Assembly (NCBI GenBank): GCA_004794655.1
Contig: SMMW01000001.1
Coordinates: forward strand, 7,225,501-7,289,500
Origin: Marisa cornuarietis
Lineage: Eukaryota > Mollusca > Gastropoda > Architaenioglossa > Ampullariidae
Direction: 5' to 3'
DNA length: 64,000 nt
The position numbers and the translations under genes were made by a program. The notes under the pieces are model-generated. The model was not told the origin of the DNA, searched no databases, and saw only the letters and a list, made by a program, of their open reading frames with translations. This document shows positions 48,804-60,119 of the stretch, piece after piece (position 1 is the stretch's first letter; each line of letters opens with the position of its first letter).

Positions 48804-48828
48804 CGCGAGTTGTGGAAGAATGTAGCAC
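48059..48828 (-). CDS. NRXN1: Neurexin exon 1: 5' UTR end, signal peptide, LNS1, EGF-A
   Basis: The start codon is at 48801-48803 (G at -3). It is preceded by 25 nt of 5' UTR and a TCTTTCAG acceptor (plus CT at 48829-48830), so at least one noncoding exon lies further right. It encodes a hydrophobic signal peptide (VLQGLLFWALLQ), LNS1 (FQLDGTNKSYARF, SFDFKTGQPFALLVYLD, LDDSRWHAVEVRQ, FMFVGGLP) and an EGF repeat (GNPCLNGGVCL, VCDCARTEFKGERC). It ends with a strong GATCTTG|GTAAGT donor after one base of a codon. GC-rich compared with the flanking introns. Confidence 0.92.
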
Positions 48829-51599
48829 CTGAAAGATTTTTTGGTGTTTTGGTGTTAGCAGGACGGCCAAGAGTTCAGAACTGAAATGCTGCCAGCGCTT
48901 CTCCTTTCACTGCTGGATCTCTCGCGTCTTCTTGTGGACACTCAGCTCAGAGCGCGAACAAGAGTGCTGACCTTCACGACCACTTGATAATGTTTCCTCC
49001 ATTTCGCTTGGTCTCCTTCAAAACGGTTTTCAAGGCCTGCAATAGAAACTATAATTACTCCACATGTGATTTGCAAGTGGACGACTACAGCAAACAGCTT
49101 CTTCACAGCAAATTGCGTATCGTAGAAAATGTAAAATGCATGTACCAAGGAATCAGTGGTTTAAATGGCATTTTGACCAAATAGGTTTGCCAATATTCAG
49201 CTACAACACGTATTAAATGCTTGGTTCGCTGTCATAGTTAGTCAGACTCATTGTCTTGTCGGTCACCAACAAGATCGTCTGTTCGGACAAAAGAGCTGTG
49301 CTGAAAACTCTGGCAGAGAGAGCAAAATCAATGCTTCATTAGTCGGGTTAGTTTAAACATTTGGTGGCATTTGTTTGTGATGTCTGCATGTACAGCAATG
49401 ATAGACTTGCAGAGCAGTGGAAATGAGTGCCTCTGTCTTTCAGAACAGGCTCTCTTTCTCTCTCACTATCTCCCCCTCTCAATTCCCCCCTAACTCAGTT
49501 TCCTTCTTCCCTCTCTCCAGCATACCATGGCGATAGCAATCAATAATTCGACAATGTCGCCATACATCCAGGCGGTCTTACAAATACTTTATACCAGAGA
49601 AGCGTACAGGCAGCAAAGCAAACACACCACAAACATTTCTATGGTGCGTACAGGCAAATCTTTCAATTTGTCGAAATATCAACGCAGCTGACATGTGGGG
49701 GATGTTGCGAGGGTTGGGACACGTGGAGCAAGCGCGAGCGCGCGTCTGTAGCTGCGTTAATGACAGTCTCCATACTTAACGTACTCAATTCTTATTACCC
49801 AGAATCAGAAACGTACATGACTCATCTAAGTGGTCCCATATAATACGTTTTCGTCTTTCGCTCTTGTCTCTTGAAGAATGCAGAACCTCGTGGACAGCCA
49901 AGAATTGCAAAATGCGTCGTTCGCTGAAATCAGAACAAATGCTTCTGGTTCCTTTCTTTTCCTGGAGTACGTTGTGCAGTCCTGCTATGTGACGACAGAA
50001 GTCCAAGAAATGAAGGAGTAGGAGGCGGGAGGAGAGGGTCTAGAAAAGGGAAAAAAGGGGATTGCGCCATCTCACTTCTCAGATGACAAGAATGAATGAT
50101 CAATGCCAGACCCCCAAAGTGTTTCTTCCTATTAAAAGGTAGCCCTTTCACACGGAGAATAAGAATCGATCAGAAGCCTCCTCAACCAATCTTAACGATA
50201 TTCAATACCAGTCTTTTAGCCCACGCTTCAGTGGAAATACCAGTGTTGCCAACCGACTGCTCCCTCCTCATCAAAGGAAAAAAAAAGAACCTTAAAAAGG
50301 AAACGAAAGACTTCACAGACTTCCCACCAGACTAGCTCATCATGGCTTCTCCTTACGTTTTAACATCAAACCTGTTGTAGAGATCATAGTCCGAAAAACC
50401 ACAGACTTTCAGACAGCGAAATCAAAACCAAGCAAAATACTCAATCTAAGAGGCCTGTCATCACCGACAACACTGCAAACCGTTCTTTCGTGCGAGGAAC
50501 AGCCATATTTTATTTTTAAATGGAGCTATTACACATCATAGTCCTTTCCTAACCCAAACTCTTTCTCTCTCTCATGCACACACACACACACGGAGAGAGT
50601 GACTGACATAAAGCTTACACAGAAATTTAAAGAACACTGTTCTATCATTTATTATTAAATTTTATTGTCCTACCATAGTTCGCCCACCGAAACTTGCAAA
50701 AAAAAGTTTTATTCAATGTATAACGAAGATTCTGTCTATTTTCTATTAACTGTGGAACGACGATGTTGTCTATTCTCAATGAAATTCACGGCTAGAGGTT
50801 CTGTTTGATTATCATAACGCGGTACGCCAAGCGCACCTTGGCGATGTGAGTGTGTGTTTGAGAATTTCACAGCAGCAGTCATTGTGAGGGTGACAGTCGT
50901 CACTGCATGTGAAAACACGCCACGTGAAAAGCTGCTCTGAAAAAGGAAGCGAGACAGTCCAGTGCGCACGTCGCGATATCAGCTTGATGAGCTTACTGAA
51001 GGCTAATGACAAGCACTTTCCTCCTCCTGCTAGACAGTTCATTTGAGGAAGAATAATGGATACCATTTTTATCGGTAGAGCAGATTTTCTTCGTCCATTA
51101 ATACTGTATAATTTTCTTTCAATCTGAAATTATTGCATTTTGTTTTAAATAGAAGAAAGCCAACATTTTCTATCCCTCTTTCATCCCACCTCATGTGTGT
51201 GTGTGTGTTTGAAAGAGAGAAAGTGTATGTGTGCGAATATGTGAGTGAGTGAGTGAGTCTTACCAATATGCTGCATTGCCTTTCGTGCATAGTAATAAAC
51301 AGTCCATTTCACACTTAGTTCTTGAAATCGTAGCAGTACAACGGATGAAACAGCAAATTGCATGTAAAAGGGAGAGAAAGATTGAGAGGGAGGGAGAGAG
51401 AGAGGGGGAGAACATGAGCTGGCTAGCCAGAGAGCTGTGCCCACTATCTCAGCTAGCCGTATCGGCCAATGTGTTCTTTCTTCTCGAGCGCTGAGAGGCC
51501 GCGGCCGATCGATAGCCCCCGGAGTGGTCTGGAGATAGTGGTCCTGACGCTAGGCGAGGTGCCGGGCCGATTTGGCCTCAGCCTATAACGCGCTCTTAC

Positions 51600-51740
51600 C
51601 ATAACAGGCTTCGCACAGGCACATCCACACGGCGTGTTCTGCACCGTGAAGACACGTTCAGAGGAGAGATGAAGTCTGCTGGAGAGCAGCATGTGTTTAC
51701 AGATTGTAACATATGATGCTACTATAGGGCAGCACCTCAT
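51600..51740 (-). promoter_or_regulatory. Candidate neurexin noncoding 5' exon (51.6 kb)
   Basis: GC-richer segment ending in GTTATG|GTAAGAG on the minus strand, a strong donor (plus AC at 51598-51599). It lies 2.8 kb upstream of the acceptor at 48829. The extent is arbitrary because no start site can be read. Confidence 0.22.
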
Positions 51741-52117
51741 GTATAATGTGTTTACGTGTTAGCGTAGAACGGTGCTGCGTAGTGCCCTTGACAAAAGATG
51801 CTTTCTTTTCTACATGTGGTTAAAAGGTGCCCTCGTACATATATGACAGACGAAAGATGCAGGTTTATACTAATTGTTGGCAGTTCTTGTTTATTTATTT
51901 TCTTTTCGTTTGTTTCCTTTGGAAATGTACGCTCTACGAGTGTTTGGACGGTATTATTAAAAAAAAAAACCCGGGCTTTGAAGTTTAGTTGCAGTCACCC
52001 GTTAAAGTGACCAGTCTCTTATTAAAAATCAGTAGAATAGAACCAATTAGAAAATGCCACATTTTCCAACCGCAAACGCATAATACAAATTTTTCCTTCA
52101 TTTTCTTTAACTAACGA

Positions 52118-52125
52118 TGACGTCA
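52118..52125. promoter_or_regulatory. CRE palindrome upstream of neurexin
   Basis: TGACGTCA, followed 20 bp later by GGGCGTGGCAACC (a GC/GT-box and RFX-like half site). It lies between the two candidate 5' exons. Confidence 0.3.
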
Positions 52126-53148
52126 TCTGACTTGTTCTTAAGAGCATGGGCGTGGCAACCAACGCGCAGTTGCTGCTAGGTGCACACACGTGGTGTGTGA
52201 GCGTGCGGTCTTGCACGTGTAGACAGACTGAGAGGAAGACAGATGACAGATGACAACTTAAGTCTGCACTTTCCTTTTTCATTTAGCACCAACCACTCTC
52301 CCATGCTTACGTGTTTTCGACAAGTGAACTAAATATAATAACCTCCACACCTGTAGATAAAACAAAGAGCTCAAAACACAATAATCCAGATTAAAGTAGG
52401 CTTAACAGGATGAAGCCCCAGCTTAGACGTTCAAGCTTTTGTTTCCACTGCTTTAATTTTTGTTTTAACAACGTTATCTCAAGACCACTCTAAAGCATCG
52501 ACAATTCCAAATAAAATATCAAAGCTTATTATAAGCTCTTGAGAGCGTTTTCAGTCAGGGGAATGTCAAGAAAGGGCCACCACGCAAGCGCATGTGATCC
52601 TATTATCAGTCCCAGCATAAAATCTTAAATCATTAATTTAAATTTTGCCTTTTAATTTATTTTCCTATTGGTAACCGTTTTAAAATTCATTAATGAAATG
52701 GTATTTTTGAATCAGTATACAGTTACTAGAACGTTTCAGAAGCTTCTCTCACTCGTAGTCTAATATCTCATAGATCTCTCAGAGAGCAAAACTCATTTCC
52801 TGAACAGCCAGGGAGAGAGAGAGAACGGGTGGGTATAAAGAGCGAAGTTTCTCCATGGATGAGGAAACCTATAATCATAGAGCTTGGAGAAAAATAAGCA
52901 GAACATACCAGAGAAAAACAGCCGGCATCACTAAGACATGATCAGGCAAAGAATGTAATCGATGTGGTGACAGCATTTTCAATCGCTAGCTGTCTTCGAT
53001 TCTCGGAATGACTGCTAATCCCGCTACTGACCTAGGCTTCGGGAAATTCGTCGTCTGCTTCGAAGAGAGAAAGAACAAGATTTTCCCAAGAACGATTCCC
53101 CACGATTTCAATAGGACAACATCTCCGAGAGAAGTCAACGCTACCTAC

Positions 53149-53340
53149 CGTCAAGAGGCGGTCCTCGTAGGAAAGAATTTGTTGACTTAATCCCCACACG
53201 GCTGCAGCAGACGCCGACTCACAACAAGCTCTACAAGCCGGCGCGGGGTCGTCTGCTGCACGCCATTCAGTTGCCGCAGCAGACGCGCAGCGACCTCCAG
53301 CGGCGCTCGATGATAAACAAGGAAACGTAACCCCTTGCAA
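53149..53340 (-). promoter_or_regulatory. Candidate GC-rich noncoding 5' exon/promoter (53.2 kb)
   Basis: One of the most GC- and CpG-rich stretches upstream of the gene. It has a GACG|GTAGGT donor on the minus strand (plus AC at 53147-53148). Three copies of GCAGCAGACG occur, one inverted (53204-53213, 53250-53259 inverted, 53276-53285). The open 102-codon frame here is alanine-rich and probably untranslated. Confidence 0.22.
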
Positions 53341-55212
53341 CTATCGCTCTCCGCCCTTCTCCGGTGGAGTAGCTGTTCCTTTTTCGGACCAAGCTAAACG
53401 TCCTGTGGTCCGCGGACTTGTAGCACTCGAAGACATTGACCAGAGCAACGACAGGCTGCCCATTTCCCGCAGCTTTGGTGCTGACTGACTGGGAGGTCAG
53501 GGGGGAGGTGAGATTCGCCGGGCAGGCTGAGGTGGGCGGGGTGGGAGCGGGGCTGCAGCTGCCGATCGATGGAATATGGCAGCGCGTGCTGCATCAGCAG
53601 GGACCGACTCAAGACGGATACCAAGCGCGTTCCTTCGGCCACTAGCGTGTGCAGTCACAAATTCCCCCCCCCCATCTCCAACACACACACACAGCCATAG
53701 TCTGTCCTTTCATGTTCGCTCCCTCCTCTTTGGTGTTGACAACTGTCAAAGTCACCCATTCACCAGTCTGGTCTTCTTTTTAAGCTTCTGGTCACTTTGT
53801 CGTTTCAAACATTTCAAACATAAAAGGTCAATAGTCCCCTTATAACTATATTCGATTTAAAGATGCTTCTTGGTAGCTGGTACTAAATAATCGTATTATC
53901 ATAATAATCATAATTCCTCGCCGTCAAATTTAACTTGCATCTTTATTCTCTAGTAAGACGCTCGTTCTCTACTGACTCCTCATTCTAGCAGGCAGGTTTC
54001 TGGTTTGTCAAAAACTGCAAGTCGCGAAAACAGACGAGTGGACACGAGCGACAACTGGGGAAAAAGACACAAAACACAAGGACAGGCTGTCTTCAAGAAC
54101 CACTATCTCTGACCCTCGTCAAAAAGCCCACTGTTTACAGAAATGCATCTTGGAAAGTACCAGCACACACATATTTTTTAGTCTGGTGTCAAACGAAGTC
54201 CATAATAAAAGCCAGTTTTGGTTAGATCCACTTACAGCGAATGTGCCTTGCTCTCACTCTTACTGGAAGTTTCTGACTGACAGCTTTGTTTCTGAAAGAT
54301 CGATGGTCATAGAAAGACACACTGACGTATCGTGCGGACAAACATACAGCTATTGCTGAAAAACAATATGAATATGGTGTGTTCCTGTTTGCTTCTACCG
54401 TATGAAAACCACGGTAAAAGGTTGGGTAATGAGGTTGAAAATCTTAAAAAAATTGCATCCCTGTAAACCATTCATCCATTTGGTTTGAAGATTGTGTAAC
54501 GACAAAAATGTACGATCAAAAAGGTCTGAGAAACAGTTTTTATGCTATAGCAGTAAACTCCACTGGGACACAAGTTAGGACTGAATGTTGAGTGCGTCTC
54601 CTTTGAACTCTGTGGGCAGTTTGTGTAGGATTTGTAAGTGTGTGTAGTGTAAGTGTGTAAGAGCGTCCGTGCATGCATATGCGCGTGTGTGCGTGCTCGC
54701 TTTTGCTTGGGTATGTCTGCAGTGGGTGGTGGAGCTCTGTAGGTGACGTATAGTGTATGCATGTGTGCGTGCGCGGGAAGTAATTTTTTTTTCATTTTTC
54801 CTTCTTCTGTCTTTCTTTCTATATAAGGGTACATATTGCAGTGCATGCAGTCACGTCTGCAAGTGTGCGATTGGTATTTGTCGCGAAAGGGGTGGTCATC
54901 ATTAAGACATGTTCCTCGTGCATTGTCACTCAGGAAATAAATCCTTCTTTAGAAAAAAAACAACCCGATTGCTGAGCAAAAATCGCTGGACACAGAGCAC
55001 AAAATATCACAAAAACATATTCCGGTGGTATTTTATGACAAAGAGGCATGACAGATTTTTTTTATTAATATTTTTCTCTTAAGCGCACCTGGATTTGTCG
55101 AGAAAACAGGAAGTGACGAAACGGAAATATTTATAAAAATAGCACCTTCTGAACTAGCTGAAGTCGAAGAGAAAAGATGCAATCCGGTGGTGGTAAAAGA
55201 ATACTGACCAGG

Positions 55213-55548
55213 ACACATTGTGCTGTTGCTGAATGTTCTCTTCGATACTCAGATGGAGTTTGTACTCATTAAGGAAATCCTAAAGATAAAGGCAGCAAAC
55301 GCCAGTAGATTAACTTTTCCAGAGATGTGTATATATACAGGTCTCTGCTTTATTCAAACGTGCTCTGCAAACTTCGTCCCCACATCGCACTCAAGTTTTT
55401 TCTCAGAACATTTCAAAATCGATTGTTATCCAGTCACTTGTACAGTACAAACAAGTTTTGGACTTTCAGTAAACCAAAGAAATCTTATTCCTACAGCAAT
55501 GCTTACTATACCAAAGCACGAGATGTTAAAACCACCTACGACTGCTGG
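55213..55548 (+). pseudogene. Decayed THAP-type zinc finger fragment
   Basis: Reading frames on the plus strand give, in THAP order: HCAVAECSLRYSDG (the CxxxxC zinc half site), NPKDKGSKRQ (family FPKD...), then after a frameshift SSFFSEHFKIDCY (family CSxHFxxxDF, with the cysteine changed) and LIPTAMLTIPK (family AxPTIF). At least two in-frame stops and a frame change show it is dead. THAP domains bind DNA and occur both in host factors and in P-element-type transposases; which source applies cannot be told. No transposase catalytic region was seen next to it. Confidence 0.5.
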
Positions 55549-57488
55549 TAGATAAAGCACCAGATATATATCATCGACGGTTTCTACACCGTCTGGTCTA
55601 CAAGCAACAGCGTGACACACTCATAAACACATCATCAGTCATATCCTTATCCAGCATAATGCTCAAAACAACTGATAGTGTGAGAGCACCATTGATGTGC
55701 GAGCTCGAAACAGTTACAAAAGAAAAAAGAATTGATGTTGATAAATGTAAAAGGAGCTTAAACGGGAACACGTGTGAGTATCAGTAAGTAAATTAAAATA
55801 GAGAATGTTGCATGCAGCTAAATGAGGAAGAAATAAGTTTTACATCGATAAACATGTTTCAAACTATCATTATATTTTTCACTGCAAAAAATCCTTATCA
55901 GCAGTCAGTTGTAACTAAAATAAAAATGCAATGCTTGAAACCATCAAATAAAAAAAAAATTACAGGAGTTTCTCTTAGACAAACACTTTTGCAATGTGTT
56001 TATATTTTATTAACAATAATACACATGGGAAAATTAACTCAAATGCGCCCACTTAGTAACATACAATCAGTAATAATACAACATAAACTGCAATGTAAGT
56101 GATTGTTGCCCATTAAATTTTGATCTGATTGACTTACCAATTTGTTGAAGGAATTCAGTTTGGACCATTTAATTATCTTTTAACTTCATTCGAAGCTTCT
56201 AAATAAAGTTCCAATCTGTAGGGCTGTATTCCAAAATCAACCGTTTCATTTCTGATAAAAAAAATCGCTTCTTAAACACGACAACCTGAGCGATGTTTCT
56301 TCATTTGACTTCGAGATATGCACACTCGCTGTTACAAATACTTCGGGCGCATAAGAACTCTTCAGTACAGGAGAGTAATGTTTTCCCCGTTTTCCTAGTG
56401 GCAGGTGAGAATGCCGATGTTTGAATGCTTATATCGTTAAAAGTAAGCTTAGTTATGTACTCATGTTGGGAATTATTATTTTATAACGAACTTGACCCGA
56501 TCATAAAGAAAAAAATGTTGCGCTCGGTCTGTCCTTTAAAGGCTCAGCACATTGCACTTTTTGCACTCCACTGGATGTTTTAAGACTACCTGAACGTTTT
56601 CCCCGTGCGCATTTGGCAAGTGATCTATAGTGTGTGTGTGTGTGGGGGGGGAGATAAAGAGCAAGCAAGCGCGAGATGAAGTGTCTGCGTGCGCCATATT
56701 TTTCTTGCGTTGTGTATGAGTATCCATGTATGGTACATACGCGCTACACAGTGAACAAAGAGGGCGGAGAGTTGCAAAAGTGGAAAACAGACAAAGGCAG
56801 ACGAGACGTCGATAAACATGTATGCTCTTACGAATATTTGCACAATCACGCGGGGGTTAACAAGTGTTATTGTTGCGCAACTGCGTCCCGTTAAATGTTT
56901 ACAGCAGTGACGGTTTAAACAGTCGTGTTGATCTTTAACCCTTGCATAGCTCTGCCAAGATATTCCTCTTTCATAATTCGTGACAATATCCAGCGATAAT
57001 AACGTGCTCCTACAATATTATATAAATATATTTGTCTATATATAGACATTATATAAATCCAAATCACACATTAACGACCTGCCCTGCATACCCTGCCCTA
57101 TAAATGTATCACAGCCTGTGCTCCTGTGATGTATTGTCGTTGTAATTCGTTCAGTTGCTCAGTGTTTTCTCCGCATTTTATGAACACTAATACAGATCAG
57201 TGGCACCCTTTAGTCTGGTACAAGTGCAATACAGACAGAAGTACAGGCTGACAGTGTGCTCTCTGAAACAATTCCACTTGTTCTGCTCACAATGCGAGAC
57301 TAAACTGTTGCTGGGTATTTCATGATTTGTGAAGAGCCAACGATATAAAACCACTATAAATTTTCTTCTGATCCTTCAGCCCCAGATGCTTCTTCACCAT
57401 ACAATTCTATTCAGAGAGGCCTTTTACTGTTGACCACCGAACACTTTGTCATGGTGATGTGTTTCCCGTTCCCTTCCCTTCCTTCAGC

Positions 57489-57680
57489 GACTATCCCCTC
57501 GCTACGTTGAGATTCGCCCTTGAGACGATCACAAGTTGGGGAATATATCCTCGCAGACTATCCCCGAGTTACGTGATGTTTCCCAATCCCCACAGGCTAC
57601 ACACGCACTTCCCTGGTAGACGACCCCTGAGCTACCTCAGTGCATTTCTTCTGCGATCTCCAGGGCACAAGGAGCTCCCT
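57489..57680. repeat. Degenerate ~65 bp tandem repeat (3 units)
   Basis: Units start with GACTATCCCCTCGCTACG (57489), GACTATCCCCGAGTTACG (57556) and GACGACCCCTGAGCTACC (57619); similarity fades in the second half of each unit. Confidence 0.45.
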
Positions 57681-57713
57681 AGCCAGCTCCTTCGTCACGA
57701 ACCGGAAAGCTAA

Positions 57714-57860
57714 AGTGGTGTAGGAAGATGCTCAGCTTTGGCTGAGGGGGGAGGCAAACTGCCTGCTGACAGTTAAACGTCGTTCATATTCGTGCCTCTT
57801 CAGTATCTTTTTTATGGGGCAGCTTTCACCTTGCCCCCCCCCCCGCTTCCTACGCCACTG
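57714..57860. mobile_element. hAT-like MITE, copy 2
   Basis: 147 bp: begins AGTGGTGTAGGAAG and ends GCTTCCTACGCCACTG, which are inverted repeats of one another. It shares TGCTGACAGT, AACG, GTTCAT and CTTGCCCCCCCC with copy 1 in the same order and orientation. Non-autonomous. Confidence 0.55.
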
Positions 57861-58639
57861 TAAAGTACTGAAGGGCGCCCACACGGGAGGCTAAAGTACT
57901 GGAGGGCCTGGCGCCCACACGGGAGCCGGAGCAGAGGTGTGTCTGGGCGACGTTTTACATTTTGCATTGGCTCAATGAAGCGCCACCTCGCACGGTATGT
58001 TGCGTGCCTCCAGCGGCAGACGGGCGGGTCGTGCACTGTGAGACACATTTCCATTCGGGATTCCGGGATGCAGGGAGTGGACCACAATCAGTAAGACCTA
58101 CATCCGACAGCCGCCAGAGACTCGGGTCTGCTTTCTTGTAGAGTCATGGCAACATTCTCATGCTTCAGTTCACCTTTTGAAGGAGTTCTCTTTGTCCGCA
58201 CCGCCACCTCCCAAATGCCCCCCACCTCCCAAAAAAAGCTGGGTTAGAGGTTAGAGGGTGAGGGTGTGAGATAATGCAATCCTTCGAACAAAAGTGTATG
58301 AAGTCTTTCAGACTAGTTCATGGCTGCCTGTTTCATTCTCCGTGTAGAACAGTGTCGGCCTGGCTTTAGGCTGACCTAGAGGTGAGGGGGAACTCGTGTT
58401 CTTGGACATCGGGTGTCATGTCCGTCGCTTCACTGACTAACCATTAAGCACTTTTGGAAGCCCCCACTTCTGCAAGCCACCTGTCAAAGGTCAACAAATG
58501 TCGTTACCGTGAAAGCTTTGCATGGAGACTGCAAACAACTTCGCTATACGTTAGCGAAGAAGATCTGAAACGCATGCGAGCCGATAGCGCAGGAGGGACG
58601 CCAGTCGTTGTAGTATCTCAACAACGGACTGGGGAGGGG

Positions 58640-58740
58640 GGTTAATAGCACGGGGGGGGGGGAGAGAGACGTAATGAATAGTGGGGGAAGGGGCTATCAT
58701 AGCCCCGGATGTCAACGTGGCTGCCGGGGGGGGGGGGAAC
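58640..58740 (+). repeat. Poly-G tracts
   Basis: Several G runs of 4 to 11 bases within 100 bp (GAGGGGGG, a longer run, GTGGGGGAAGGGG, then an 11 G run); G-quadruplex potential on the plus strand. Confidence 0.6.
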
Positions 58741-59064
58741 ATCGATTGGCCGTCTGGTGTGAACATCAAAGCTCTAAGTGCGACAGTAAAGTTAGGCTCC
58801 CGGAACTGTCTCTCGCCCACTGTCTTGACGGCTTGATCTGTGATTTTATATCCTGGGAGGGAACCTTTCCATCTTCCCCCACTCTCTCTCTCTCTACCTC
58901 TCCGTGCGTGCCTGCAAGCATGCATGTGCTGAAATAGGTTCGTGTGTAAGAAATAGGAATTGTAATATTTATTATTTTTCCTGCTGTAACCAGTCATGAC
59001 TTTTCGAATGAACAGGAACATCTCGACCACAAACGCTATTTTCGCTTTCTTTAGCCACAAACGG

Positions 59065-59224
59065 CAGTGCCATGGAAGCATCAAATTATCGTTTATAGCA
59101 ATATCAGTGCTATGCCAACCGGCGATCATCTAGTCATAACAAAATCAGGGTTAGAGAAACAGCCAATCACGAAATTATTACAAAGGCAGTGTTATGGAAC
59201 CAGTCAATCATCCTGTCAGAATGG
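59065..59224. repeat. Degenerate 41 bp minisatellite (4 units)
   Basis: Units begin CAGTGCCATGGAAGCA (59065), CAGTGCTATGCCAACC (59106), CAGGGTTAGAGAAACA (59146) and CAGTGTTATGGAACCA (59187), a period of 40-41 bp, with similar CAATCA-type centres. Confidence 0.6.
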
Positions 59225-60119
59225 ATACAGCCTGGGACAAGTGTTGAGGTGATATCCTGCCTTAACACTTTAGCGGCCACTCATTGTCTGTTACTTACAT
59301 ATTGCTTACAAAACAATCAAACTGACGTAATAAAAAAGATGAGCAAAATATAACTTAATTATTGAAGAGCAGCAAAGAACGGGAAGTTTCCAGAATGAAA
59401 AACAGAAAAAGAGGGGTTAGTAAGCCCGGCACAACTTATTTTAAACTCCAAGATGTCCCGCCACATACTGCTTAGAGCCTTTGGTCAAGAGGACGTAGCT
59501 GATTGCACGAAGACGTAATATTTGGAGGACGTAAATCTTCCGAATGCAGGTTTTACGACTTTTGTAACCAAAATATAAAAGGGAGGGTGGAATAAACGTA
59601 TACTGTTGCTCATTGGACGTGAACCTGCAAATACATTTCAAATGAAAAGTCGAGCGAAACTTTTTGTGGTAGATTCTGACATTTTGAATCGTTCCTGGCT
59701 CAAAATTTCTAGTTTGAAAATAAACTTTCGCTTATAATCGTGTCTAAAACACAGCAGCTTACTTTATTGTGAAAGAAACAGATTCTAATTCCTGACGTAC
59801 CGGTGCCGTTGGACAAGAAAGATTTTTTTTCTCACGCCAGTTTTCTCCCTTTCCTTCACATCTTTACTGTACTCAGGTTTAACATTGTTATTTTGGTATT
59901 ATTATTATTATTATTATTGCATGCTCTCCAGATTCATGAAGCTTTGACGATCGCACACGACACTGTAAAAGGGTTCGCCTGAATGGGTTGGATGACGTGA
60001 CTCGACAACAACACATGGCAGCCTCCTTGTACTGCCCAAGACCTGTGTTTTAGACGCGATTTTAAGCAGACGATTGTTTTGTAGACCGAAATTTTGAGCG
60101 GAAACGATTATCAGCGTCA

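Larger units (their letters stand above)
48829..55200. other. Upstream region of neurexin
   Basis: Expected to hold the noncoding first exon(s) and promoter, since the coding exon starts at a splice acceptor. Candidate donors lie at about 51598 and 53147 on the minus strand, near GC-rich islands, with a TGACGTCA palindrome at 52118. No coding gene is supported; frames at 49785-50335, 51453-51740 and 53394-53688 look like composition artefacts. Confidence 0.4.

Noticed and set aside
53394..53688. Overlapping GC-rich frames on both strands
   Set aside because: Both strands stay open because of high GC; neither has a recognisable domain, and both look like promoter-region composition.
58551..59129. 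192-codon minus-strand frame
   Set aside because: Translation crosses poly-G tracts and a minisatellite; composition is repeat-driven and no family is recognisable.
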